A stretch of DNA of 55,785 nucleotides, from NCBI GenBank assembly GCA_903844155.1, contig CAIMSU010000073.1, positions 1-55,785 on the forward strand. The letters are read 5' to 3'. The number at the start of each line of letters is the position of its first letter. Position 1 is the stretch's first letter. The notes beneath the pieces are model-generated. The model saw only the letters and a list, made by a program, of their open reading frames with translations. It had not been told where the DNA came from and searched no databases. This DNA comes from an uncultured Pseudomonadota bacterium (GTDB lineage Bacteria; Myxococcota_A; UBA796; SXON01). This document shows positions 48,011-55,785 of this stretch, piece after piece. Position numbers and translations under genes: made by a program.

Positions 48011-49996
48011 ATGCCGCAGGTTCCCGCTGGTCCCCCGTCGACAACTCCCCCGACCCCCGAGGCCGTGTCGGCCCCCCTCGCCCCGCCGGCCCCGCCCGCC
48101 GTCGCACCTGCGCACGGCCATGGACCTCCCCAGGCCCTCGGCCCCCTCGCACTCGGCGCCCTCGGCGTGGTCTTCGGGGACATCGGCACCAGCCCGCTCT
48201 ACTCGCTGCAGGAGTGCGTGAGCGGCGCGCACGGCGCGGGTGTCGACCAGGCCGGCGTGTACGGGGTGCTCTCGCTGATCGTCTGGTCCCTGATGCTCGT
48301 GGTGACGACGAAGTACCTCGCGTTCTTGATGCAGGCGGACAACCGGGGCGAGGGTGGGATCATGGCGCTGCTGGCGTTGCTCCCTGAGAAAATGCGCAAG
48401 GGCAGCCCCGGGCAGGTGACGGCGATGGGCCTGCTCGTCATCATCGGCGCGTCGCTGCTGTACGGCGACGGCGTCATCACGCCGGCCATCTCGGTGTTGA
48501 GCGCGGTCGAAGGGCTGGGCGAGATCACCTCCGCGCTGACAGCGTGGGTGGTGCCGATCACCTGCCTCATCCTCCTCGGCCTGTTCTCGGTGCAGTCCAA
48601 AGGGACCGGCCCGCTCGCCACGGCTTTTGGCCCGATCATGCTGGTCTGGTTCAGCACCATCGGCGCGCTGGGGCTGTGGCAGGTGGTGCACCAGCCGGGC
48701 GTGCTGGCGGCGCTCTCGCCTGGATTCGCGGTCGCTTTCTTCCAGGACCACGGCTGGTCGGGGATTCGCGTGCTCGGCGCCGTGGTCCTGACGGTGACGG
48801 GCGGCGAGGCGCTCTACGCGGACATGGGGCATTTCGGCCGCAAGCCCATCCAGGCGGCGTGGCTGGTGGTCGCGCTCCCGGCGCTCGTCCTGTGCTACTT
48901 CGGACAAGGGGCCTTGATCCTTGCCCATCCCGAGCTGGCGATGCGGCCGTTCTTCTCGTTGGTGCCCGCGGGCTGGCCGACGGTCGCGCTGGTGCTCCTG
49001 GCTACGGCCGCGACGGTCATCGCGTCACAATCCCTGATCTCGGGCGTGTTTTCACTCACCCGACAGGCCGTGCAGCTCGGGTACTTTCCGCGCGTGGCCG
49101 TGCACCACACCTCCCACGACGCGGAGGGCCAGATCTACCTGCCGGTCATGAACTGGGGCCTGGCCGTCGGGTGCGTCGGGCTGGTGCTCTGGGCCGGCCA
49201 CTCCGAGAAGTTGGCGGCGGCTTTTGGCCTCGCCGTGAGCGGAACGATGGCGATCACGTCGGTCGTGTACTACGCGGTCGTCCGCGAGACCTGGGGCTGG
49301 TCTCGGCTCCGAGCCCTGCCGTTGCTCATCGGCTTTCTGTCGTTTGACATCCCCTTTCTCGTCGCCAACTGCTTCAAGTTCTTCGACGGCGGCTACGTCC
49401 CCTTCGCCATTGGCTTCGCGTTCGCGATCGTGATGGTGATCTGGCTTCGGGGCCGCGGCCTCCTCGCGCAGTTCCTCTCGGCACAATCGCTCGATCTCGA
49501 CGGGTTCGTGCGTGACGCGCCGGGCTTTTTGCGCGCGCGCGCCCCCGGCGTCGCCGTCTGCATGGCCTCGCAGGTCAACCGCGTCCCGCCGGTGCTGGCG
49601 CGCATGGTGCGACGGTTCGGCGTCACCTACGAGACCGTCCTGGTGCTGAACGTCGAGATCCTGCCGCGGCCGACGGTACCGGACGAGGAGCGCGCGGACA
49701 TCGAAGCGCTCGGCAACGGATTCTTCCGGGTCGCGCTGCGTTTTGGCTACATGCAGACCCCGGACGTTCCCGCCGGCCTGCTCCTCGCCCTCGCGAACGC
49801 CGGGCTGCCAGGCGGGCCGACGGACGTGGTGTACTTCCTCGGCCGCGAGCGCTTCGACGCGACCGCGAAGGGCGAGATGGGCCCGATCTCCGAGACGATC
49901 TTCGCTTTCCTCGCCAACAACGCCGGGGACGCGACGGCCCACTTCGGCCTGCCGTCCGGGCAGGTCGTCGAGCTTGGCGACCGCATCGACCTCTGA
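48011..49996 (+). CDS. kup: Kup-type potassium uptake transporter
   Basis: The 661-residue inner-membrane protein imports potassium with protons. The signature GALGVVFGDIGTSPLYSL follows a Pro/Ala-rich extension of about 40 residues not usual for the family. Other family segments are ADNRGEGGIMALLAL, LLYGDGVITPAISVLSAVEG, GGEALYADMGHFG, TRQAVQLGYFPR and GQIYLPVMNW. There are about twelve TM helices. The C-terminal cytoplasmic domain (from about 505) includes GFFRVALRFGYMQTPDVP. It is convergent with the SulP gene, seven bases apart. Confidence 0.95.
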   Translation: MPQVPAGPPSTTPPTPEAVSAPLAPPAPPAVAPAHGHGPPQALGPLALGALGVVFGDIGTSPLYSLQECVSGAHGAGVDQAGVYGVLSLIVWSLMLVVTTKYLAFLMQADNRGEGGIMALLALLPEKMRKGSPGQVTAMGLLVIIGASLLYGDGVITPAISVLSAVEGLGEITSALTAWVVPITCLILLGLFSVQSKGTGPLATAFGPIMLVWFSTIGALGLWQVVHQPGVLAALSPGFAVAFFQDHGWSGIRVLGAVVLTVTGGEALYADMGHFGRKPIQAAWLVVALPALVLCYFGQGALILAHPELAMRPFFSLVPAGWPTVALVLLATAATVIASQSLISGVFSLTRQAVQLGYFPRVAVHHTSHDAEGQIYLPVMNWGLAVGCVGLVLWAGHSEKLAAAFGLAVSGTMAITSVVYYAVVRETWGWSRLRALPLLIGFLSFDIPFLVANCFKFFDGGYVPFAIGFAFAIVMVIWLRGRGLLAQFLSAQSLDLDGFVRDAPGFLRARAPGVAVCMASQVNRVPPVLARMVRRFGVTYETVLVLNVEILPRPTVPDEERADIEALGNGFFRVALRFGYMQTPDVPAGLLLALANAGLPGGPTDVVYFLGRERFDATAKGEMGPISETIFAFLANNAGDATAHFGLPSGQVVELGDRIDL

Positions 49997-50003
49997 AGGC
50001 GGC

Positions 50004-51815
50004 TCAGATCACGAAATAAAGCCCTGTCGCCCGTCCCTCCACGCTCCGCCGCGGGCACGCCGGGCAGGGCTCGGTCACCAGCTCGTAGGCGTGCCGGATC
50101 GCTCGCAGCGTGCTCGTCTGGCGGACGGCCTCCTCCTGGAAGATCCCAGCCTCGGAGAGCTTTTTCGCCACGCCGGAGCGCTCGAAGCTCGCGTGCATGT
50201 CCGCACGAACCCCGCACGCGATCACGCTCACCCCGCGCGCCTGCAGCCGGGCGATGAGGCCCTCCAGCAGCGCGATGCCGACGGCATCGGGGTTTCGCGC
50301 GCGCTTCAGCCGCAGGACGACCACTTGCGTCTCGGGCGTGACGCGCGCCGCGACGGCATCGCAATGGGCCTCCAGGGACTGCGCCGAGCCGAAGTACATC
50401 TCGCCTTCAAGCCCGAAGATCAGGATGCGCCCGCAGACGTGGTCCTCGGGCACGCGCTCGTGGATGCCGCCGTCTGCCGCCACGACGAACTCGGTCAGCA
50501 GCATGTTTCCGGTGCGCGGGACGGCCAGCATGAACGACATCACGACGCCGATGAGCACGCAGAACTCGATGGAGATCGCGAAGGCCGCGACGGCCGTGGC
50601 GACGACGATCCACGCGTCGAAGCTGGACGCGCGCAGGTGGTAGCGCAGCTCGTCCAGGTTCACCATGCGCGCCGCCGTCAGCATCAAGAGGCCCGCGAGC
50701 ACGGAGCGCGGGATGTACTGGGCGAACGGCGCGAATGCCAGCATGATCAGGGCCACGGCGACGGCCGAGAGGATCGACGACCATTGCGTGCGTCCGCCCG
50801 CCTGCTGGTTGATCGCCGACCGCGTGAGCGACCCTGAGCCGGGCATGCAGCCGAACAGCCCGCCGACGAGGTTGGCGATGCCCTCCGAAAAACACTGTTG
50901 GTTCGGGTCGAAGCGCTCCGGCACTGCACCGGGCGGCAGTGTGAGCCGATTCTGGGACAGCAGCGACTTGGACATGGAGATGGCCTCGAGCAGGCCGAGC
51001 AGCGAGATCGCCAGGGCACTTGGCGCAAAGTCGCGTATCAACGTCGGGTCGAGCGTAAACAGGTGCGGACGCGGCAGCGCAGCGGGGATGGGCCCGACGA
51101 GCTTCACGCCCATGCCGCCGAGGTCCAAGCGCTGCGAGAGCCACGCCATCCCCACGATGACCACGAGAAATTCTGGGAAAAGCGGTGCGTGCAGCTTTGC
51201 TTTCACCCAGCGGAGGAGCAGCACGACGACCATCGCCGCCGCGCCCACCACCAGCGTTGGACCGTGGACGGCGCCCCCCTGGGTGACGGAATTCCAGACG
51301 CGCAGCAGGAACTGGTCGTGCACATCGCCGACGGACTTCTGCCCGAGCAGGTTCTTCAATTGGTCGAGCACCAGGAGGAGGCTCGCGCCGGCCGTGAAGC
51401 CCACGATGACCGAGTGGGAGATGTAGCGGGTAAGGTCTCCAAGCCGGGCGAAGCTGATGGCCAGCTGGATGACCCCGACGAGCGCGGCCATCAACGCCGC
51501 GGCCTGCACCTTCTGGTCCACCGTCGCCAGCCCGCCGATGGCAGAGAGCAGCGCGATGGACACTGCGTTTGTCGGCCCGTGGACGAGCTGTCGGCTCGAG
51601 CAGAACAGCGCGGCGACGAGCGTGACGACCACGGCGCTGTACAGCCCGATCTCGGGCGGCAAACCAGCGATCATCGCGTAGGCCATGGCCTGGGGCACCG
51701 CGACGGCGGCGACGGACAGGCCGCCGATCAGGTCGCCGCGCGCGTCTGCGAGCGAGTAGTGGCGGAGCGAGTCGAGCGCGGGGACGCGACGGTAGAGGGC
51801 GGCGGCTTCGGACAT
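50004..51815 (-). CDS. SulP-family anion permease with STAS domain
   Basis: The 603-residue protein has about 11-12 TM helices with the SulP signatures DLIGGLSVAAVAVPQAMAYA, GPTNAVSIALL, and GLFGCMPGSGSLTRSAIN. A cytoplasmic STAS domain follows at about 470-580 (ILIFGLEGEMYFGSAQSLE, ARNPDAVGIALL). Substrates of the family are sulfate, bicarbonate or other anions. The sequence does not decide which. ATG 51815 (MSEAAALYRR) was chosen over 51905. No ribosome-binding site is visible. The C-terminus has a CPACP pair. Confidence 0.92.
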   Translation of the reverse strand: MSEAAALYRRVPALDSLRHYSLADARGDLIGGLSVAAVAVPQAMAYAMIAGLPPEIGLYSAVVVTLVAALFCSSRQLVHGPTNAVSIALLSAIGGLATVDQKVQAAALMAALVGVIQLAISFARLGDLTRYISHSVIVGFTAGASLLLVLDQLKNLLGQKSVGDVHDQFLLRVWNSVTQGGAVHGPTLVVGAAAMVVVLLLRWVKAKLHAPLFPEFLVVIVGMAWLSQRLDLGGMGVKLVGPIPAALPRPHLFTLDPTLIRDFAPSALAISLLGLLEAISMSKSLLSQNRLTLPPGAVPERFDPNQQCFSEGIANLVGGLFGCMPGSGSLTRSAINQQAGGRTQWSSILSAVAVALIMLAFAPFAQYIPRSVLAGLLMLTAARMVNLDELRYHLRASSFDAWIVVATAVAAFAISIEFCVLIGVVMSFMLAVPRTGNMLLTEFVVAADGGIHERVPEDHVCGRILIFGLEGEMYFGSAQSLEAHCDAVAARVTPETQVVVLRLKRARNPDAVGIALLEGLIARLQARGVSVIACGVRADMHASFERSGVAKKLSEAGIFQEEAVRQTSTLRAIRHAYELVTEPCPACPRRSVEGRATGLYFVI

Positions 51816-52150
51816 CGCTGTCGGTTCAGCAAGGCCTGTGCCGCGGGATTGTGGGCGTTGGGGCGTCAGGACGTCACGGATAATCCGTTGTTCGATGAGA
51901 ATCACGGAATTTCCAACCCGCTTCGGCGTCGAGCCGGCCCGGCGATCCAGCCCCCGCCCGCGCCCGCAGATGTAGCAAAACCGACGACGTCACTTTTCGT
52001 ACATACGAAAAGTGACGTCGTCAGTTTTGGTAGGTGGGGTCGGCGCGGATGATCCAGGGGTCGGCGCGGAGGTCGGCGGGCCCGCACCGCAGCGGCCTCC
52101 GTCACCCGACTTCGAAAAGGTGTAGAGTCCCGGCACTGGAGAGCTTGAGC
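51816..52150. other. intergenic region between divergent SulP and amtB genes
   Basis: This 335-bp gap holds no credible gene. It contains the palindromic element at 51970-52043 and a TAGAGT hexamer at 52123-52128 that could be the -10 box of amtB, leaving a 22-base leader with GGAG nine bases before the start. Confidence 0.6.
51970..52043. repeat. palindromic repeat family A, copy 2
   Basis: Arms 51977-51997 and 52008-52028 match copy 1 apart from one base in the right arm (CAG for CGG). Here the stem extends through CGTA/TACG to a two-base loop. The right flank GGTAGGTGGGGTCGG resembles that of copy 1. Confidence 0.9.
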
Positions 52151-53368
52151 ATGTCCCACTTCGACACCGGCAACACCGGCTTCTTGATGATCTGCGCCGC
52201 GCTGGTGCTGCTGATGACACCCGGTCTCGCGTTCTTCTATGGTGGGCTCGTCGGCGGGCGCAGCACGCTCACGATCATGATGCAGAGCTTCGTCTCGATG
52301 TCGTGGACGAGCCTGATCTGGCTGGCGGTCGGCTACTCGCTCTGCTTCTCTGGCAGCATGGGAGACGGCGACTTCGGCGGCGTCCTCGGCAACCTCGACC
52401 ACGCCTTTTTGCGCGGCATCACGCTGGACACGCCCTCGCCGAACCCGACCGTGCCGGCCTTCGTGTTCATCGCCTACCAGATGATGTTCGCGATCATCAC
52501 CCCCGCGCTGATCACCGGCGCGTTCGCCAACCGGGTGACCTTCAAGGCCTGGCTCCTGTTCCTGACGGCGTGGCTGTTCGTCGTCTATTTCTCGTTCGTC
52601 CACATGATCTGGGGCGGCGGCTGTCTCGCAAAGTGGGGCGTGCTCGACTTCGCCGGCGGCATCGTCGTCCACAATACGGCGGGCATCGCCGCGTTGGCGT
52701 CGGTCTTCTACGTCGGCAGGCGCAGGTCCACCGAGGCCGCGCCCCACAGCGGCCCGCTCATCGCCATCGGCACCGGCCTGCTCTGGTTCGGCTGGTACGG
52801 ATTCAACGCCGGCAGTGAGGGCGCGGTCGACGGCACGACCGCCGTTGCCTTCCTGAACACGCACATGGCCGCCGCCTCCGCAGGCCTGGTCTGGCTGGGC
52901 ATGGACTGGATGACGCACGGAAAACCCAAGTTCATCGGCCTGTTGACGGGCATGGTCGCTGGCCTCGCCACCGTGACCCCCGCATCCGGGTTCGTCTCCC
53001 CCGTCAGCGCGACGCTGATCGGCGCCGCCGCCGGCCTCGTGTGCTACGGCGCTTGCCAGGTTCGCGGGAAGCAGGGCTGGGACGACGCGCTCGACGTCTG
53101 GGGCGTCCACGGCGTTGGCGGGATGCTCGGCATCGTGCTCCTCGGCGTGTTCGGGGACACGGCCTACAACGCCGCGGGCTCCAACGGGCTCCTGCTCGGA
53201 AACGCGGGGTTCTTCGGGAAGGAATGCGCGGCCGTCGGCCTCGCGTCGGTCTGGGCGTTCACCACGACCTACGGCATGCTCTGGCTCATCGACCGCGTCA
53301 CCCCCGTCAAAACCGACGAGCACGAGGGCCTCGACGACCACCTGCACGGTGAAGCCGCGTATATGTAG
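52151..53368 (+). CDS. amtB: ammonium transporter
   Basis: The 405-residue inner-membrane channel has eleven TM helices. MTPGLAFFYGGLVGGRS, FVHMIWGGGCLAKWG and DFAGGIVVHNTAG (His174) are present, with DVWGVHGVGGMLG (His320) giving the twin-His pore. TFKAWLLF and GFNAGSEG are also family segments. There is no cleavable signal peptide. The usual partner glnK is not adjacent. GGAG nine bases upstream supports ATG 52151. It links functionally with the GSIII gene 24 kb away. Confidence 0.96.
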   Translation: MSHFDTGNTGFLMICAALVLLMTPGLAFFYGGLVGGRSTLTIMMQSFVSMSWTSLIWLAVGYSLCFSGSMGDGDFGGVLGNLDHAFLRGITLDTPSPNPTVPAFVFIAYQMMFAIITPALITGAFANRVTFKAWLLFLTAWLFVVYFSFVHMIWGGGCLAKWGVLDFAGGIVVHNTAGIAALASVFYVGRRRSTEAAPHSGPLIAIGTGLLWFGWYGFNAGSEGAVDGTTAVAFLNTHMAAASAGLVWLGMDWMTHGKPKFIGLLTGMVAGLATVTPASGFVSPVSATLIGAAAGLVCYGACQVRGKQGWDDALDVWGVHGVGGMLGIVLLGVFGDTAYNAAGSNGLLLGNAGFFGKECAAVGLASVWAFTTTYGMLWLIDRVTPVKTDEHEGLDDHLHGEAAYM

Positions 53369-53404
53369 GCGCGACGGTCAAGGAGTCAGGTCGAACCTTA
53401 CGAA

Positions 53405-55357
53405 TCAGCCGTCGATAGCCGCGAGCCTGACCCGCTCGTCGTAGAGCGCGCCGCCCTCGCCCATGTCCGTCACCCTCGCTCGAACCAGCGCGTTCGCCGC
53501 CCGGCCAGCCGCAAGATGCCCGCCTTTGGGCAGGATGATCACGTCGCGGCGCTGACGAGGGTCGTGGCGGACCCGCACCGTCAGCCGTCCGAGCGCGGAC
53601 TCGAGCGTTGCCAGCTCGCCGTCAGCCACGGGAGAGGAGTCCGGGTGGACGGTCGCGACCGCAGGACCTTCGGGCGGGCGCGCCCATTGCGATGACTGGG
53701 ATTTGTCGGTCGAAAGCGAGAAAAGCCATAGCGGGTAACCGTCGACGTCGGGGGACGGTGACACCGCTTCGGTCATCAGGTTGACGCGCCCGGTGGGCGT
53801 GGGAAACTGGCGATCGGCGTAGAGAACTGCGGGCGCGAGCGGGTTCCGGACACCGCCGGCCTCGATGCGGTCGAGGTCGACGCCGTGATCCGCGAGGCCC
53901 GGCGCGAGCATCCGGCGCTTCCACTCCCGCGCGTCCGCCTCAAAGCCGGGGATCCCAAGCTCCGTCGCCAGCATCTGCGTGATCTCAAGGTCCGAGCGCA
54001 CGCCCTCCGGCCGCGGGACCACGGGCTGGACGGCGCCGATCCAGTGGTTGCCGTAGCCGCCGACGAGGTCGTCCTCCTCCAGGATCGTCGTCGTTGGAAG
54101 CACGATGTCGGCGAGCAGCGCGGTGTCGGTCAGGAACAGGTCGACGACGACCACGAATTCGCGCGTCCGGATCGCCTCGGCGACCCGCTCGCTGTCCGGC
54201 AGCATCACCACCGGATTCCCGGCCGTGACCCATAGCATTCGCACGGGCGGGTCGGCCGCGAGGAGGTCCTCGCCGAAGGTGATCTCGCTGATGGTCCGCG
54301 ACCCGCGGTCTTGCCCGTCGCCGACCCGCCCACCCGCGTCGGCGCAGTCGACCTGCAACTTCGGCGCCTGGAACGCCCGACGTCGCTTGTAGTAGAACGA
54401 GACTCCCCCGCCCGCGATGCCGAGATTCCCGGAGATCGCGCACAAGGCGTCGAGCGCTCGGACGATGGCACCGCCGTTCGACCGTCGCCCCATCCCCCAA
54501 CCAACGAGGATCGCGGTGGGTTTTGCCGCGAGGCAGTCGGCGAGATCCTCCGCCGCGGTGACCGGCAGGTCGGCGGCCTCGCACCAGTCCGCGACCGTTC
54601 GGGAACGAGCGAGGGCGCCAAAACCATCGAGGTTGTCGCAGTAGTCGGCGGCGCTGGCGTCGACGCGGCCAGAGTCGAGGAGCAGGCGGGCGACGGCCAT
54701 GGCGAGGGCGAAGTCGCCGGCGGGGCGAGGCTGGTAGACGCGGTCGGCGAGGCGGTTGCCGGCGTGCCAGACCGGATCGACGGAGATGACCGTTGCGCCG
54801 CGGGCTTTGGCGTCCTTGAGGATGGGGACGAGGTGGGGGCTGGAGACGACGGGGTTCTTGCCCCAGAGCAGGATGTTCCGGCTGTTCAACAGGTCGAAGA
54901 CGTCGTTGGAGTCCTCTTCGCCAAAGTCGGCGAGCTGGGCGGCGTCCCCCGCGCCGGAGCAGATGTCGCCGGACTTGGTGGTGACGGGGCCGAACGCGGA
55001 GAAGAGCAGGTCCGTGACTGACTTCAGCATGCCGAGGGAGCCGCCCGAGCGGTAGTGGAAGATGGCCTCGGCGCCGGACTCAGCGCGGATGGACGTCATC
55101 TTCTGGGCGATGAGCGCGATGGCTTCGGGCCAGGAGGCGGGAACTAGCACGCCATCGCGACGGATGAGGGGCGTCAGGACGCGGTCGGGGCTGTACTGGG
55201 TGCGGAGGTATTCGCCGGTTCGATGGCAGAGAAAGCCGCGGGTGACGGGGTGGTCGGGGTCGCCGCGCAGGCGGGTGACGCGGCCGTCGACGACCGTGGC
55301 GATCATGCCGCATGCATCGGGACAATCGCGGTTGCAGGTGGTGTGGAGCTCAGACAC
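53405..55357 (-). CDS. molybdopterin-dependent oxidoreductase (bis-MGD family)
   Basis: The 650-residue protein has an N-terminal [4Fe-4S] motif (TCNRDCPDACGM...GFLCHR) and then the catalytic subunit fold: SGDICSGAGDAAQ near the cofactor, LLWGKNPVVSSPH, VSVDPVWHAGNRLADR, GWGMGRRSNGG, WVTAGNPVVMLPDS, and ADIVLPTTTILEEDDLVGGYGN. The C-terminal molydopterin dinucleotide-binding domain is at about 530-640. No Tat signal is present, so it is probably cytoplasmic. The substrate is not evident, and no electron-transfer partner adjoins it. GTG 55357 has AAGGAG five bases upstream and overlaps the upstream stop by eight bases. Confidence 0.9.
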   Translation of the reverse strand: MSELHTTCNRDCPDACGMIATVVDGRVTRLRGDPDHPVTRGFLCHRTGEYLRTQYSPDRVLTPLIRRDGVLVPASWPEAIALIAQKMTSIRAESGAEAIFHYRSGGSLGMLKSVTDLLFSAFGPVTTKSGDICSGAGDAAQLADFGEEDSNDVFDLLNSRNILLWGKNPVVSSPHLVPILKDAKARGATVISVDPVWHAGNRLADRVYQPRPAGDFALAMAVARLLLDSGRVDASAADYCDNLDGFGALARSRTVADWCEAADLPVTAAEDLADCLAAKPTAILVGWGMGRRSNGGAIVRALDALCAISGNLGIAGGGVSFYYKRRRAFQAPKLQVDCADAGGRVGDGQDRGSRTISEITFGEDLLAADPPVRMLWVTAGNPVVMLPDSERVAEAIRTREFVVVVDLFLTDTALLADIVLPTTTILEEDDLVGGYGNHWIGAVQPVVPRPEGVRSDLEITQMLATELGIPGFEADAREWKRRMLAPGLADHGVDLDRIEAGGVRNPLAPAVLYADRQFPTPTGRVNLMTEAVSPSPDVDGYPLWLFSLSTDKSQSSQWARPPEGPAVATVHPDSSPVADGELATLESALGRLTVRVRHDPRQRRDVIILPKGGHLAAGRAANALVRARVTDMGEGGALYDERVRLAAIDG

Positions 55358-55709
55358 GGAGTCTCCTTGCGCGGGTCGATGGCGCACGGGTCGGCTTGGC
55401 GCGCGCGCCCTCCCATGCCGTGCGCAGGAGCGCGCGGAGCTGCTCGGGGTCGACGTTTGCGAGGCGAACGCCCGTCGCCCCGCCGTTCGTGGTCCAGGCG
55501 CCGTAGCCGAAGAAGGTCTCGGGGTCGGACGTCAACAATTCCCCAACCTGCGCCGGATCGACGAGCTTGACCATCGCCTCGGCGCCGTCTGCCGTCATGG
55601 TCGCGAAGATCCGGCCGCCAACGCGGAAGGAGGCGCGGTTGAAGTGGGGGGACTCGGCAGCGCCGTCGAAGGCGAGCGCGAGGGCGCGAAGCTCGGAGGA
55701 GGTGACCAT
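55350..55709 (-). CDS. MmcQ/YjbR family protein
   Basis: The 119-residue protein matches the YjbR fold: LALAFDGAAESPHFNRASFRVGGRIFATM and EAMVKLVDPAQVGELL, then GYGAWTTNGGATGVRL. The family has a CyaY-like, double-wing fold and no settled function. The tail is Arg-rich (RAKPTRAPSTRARR). ATG 55709 was chosen. A longer frame to 55757 runs into a repeat. It is coupled to the downstream oxidoreductase. Confidence 0.85.
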   Translation of the reverse strand: MVTSSELRALALAFDGAAESPHFNRASFRVGGRIFATMTADGAEAMVKLVDPAQVGELLTSDPETFFGYGAWTTNGGATGVRLANVDPEQLRALLRTAWEGARAKPTRAPSTRARRLRV

Positions 55710-55753
55710 GCGACGCGACGTAACTTCCAACGAAACGCCGCGAACCGCCCCCG

Positions 55754-55785
55754 ACATATCAAAAGTGACGTCGTCGCTTTTCGTA
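55754..55785. repeat. palindromic repeat family A, partial copy 3 at the window edge
   Basis: ACATATC, then an arm at 55761-55781 with one change from copy 1 (GCTTTT for GGTTTT), then CGTA. This equals the loop and right arm of copy 1. No left arm is present upstream. The element continues past the window. Confidence 0.75.

Noticed and set aside
52129-52150. Sigma-54 promoter (GG...GC) before amtB
   Set aside because: GGCAC and GC are nine rather than ten bases apart, and the site is too close to the start codon. TAGAGT upstream is a more ordinary -10 candidate.

Overview
The window is high-GC DNA that reads like a chromosome fragment of a Myxococcota (delta-proteobacterial) bacterium. The signs are many lipoproteins with Asp/Ser/Thr-rich linkers after the lipobox, FG-GAP proteins carrying the DCDD...DQDCDG metal-binding motif, a MYXO-CTERM-like tail (Cys, hydrophobic helix, Arg cluster) on a small cytochrome, and a very large Ala/Arg/Glu-rich coiled-coil protein. 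No rRNA, tRNA, IS transposase, CRISPR or phage gene was recognised. Most genes are housekeeping or envelope genes in short, tightly overlapping operons.

Layout. (1) 1-13.4 kb is an envelope and surface block: a three-gene lipoprotein operon, a four-LysM MltD-type lytic transglycosylase, a degenerate bEBP-like regulator, FG-GAP and LVIVD propeller lipoproteins, and nicotinate phosphoribosyltransferase. (2) 13.7-24.3 kb is one gene for a protein of about 3,556 residues (pentapeptide repeats, long helical repeat region, pentapeptide repeats, TM helix, TPR domain), divergent from murA. (3) 24.5-35.7 kb holds murA, type III glutamine synthetase, pgi coupled to a lipoprotein gene, an FKBP lipoprotein, a CobW GTPase fused to a molybdopterin-oxidoreductase-like domain, pyrE, a monoglyceride-lipase-like hydrolase and a TRAP-T-like protein. 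(4) 35.9-38.4 kb is a rubrerythrin, CCG-type Fe-S protein and DUF3501 cassette. (5) 38.4-42.9 kb has a MopE/FG-GAP lipoprotein and a secreted M3 peptidase among three families of dispersed repeats. (6) 42.9-48 kb has a heme-c/outer-membrane/YceI operon facing a DUF2231-like membrane protein and a two-component system. (7) 48-55.8 kb has transporters (Kup, SulP, AmtB), a molybdopterin oxidoreductase and a YjbR protein.

Three observations stand out. First, the giant protein has at least seven tandem repeats of about 145 residues. Second, a dispersed repeat of about 198 bp lies once between genes and once in frame inside the giant gene. Third, several operon-leading genes have a TAnnnT hexamer six or seven bases before the start codon and no Shine-Dalgarno sequence, which suggests leaderless transcripts. 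Two further palindromic repeat families occur only in gaps between genes.

All functional calls come from reading motifs by eye. No database search was run.
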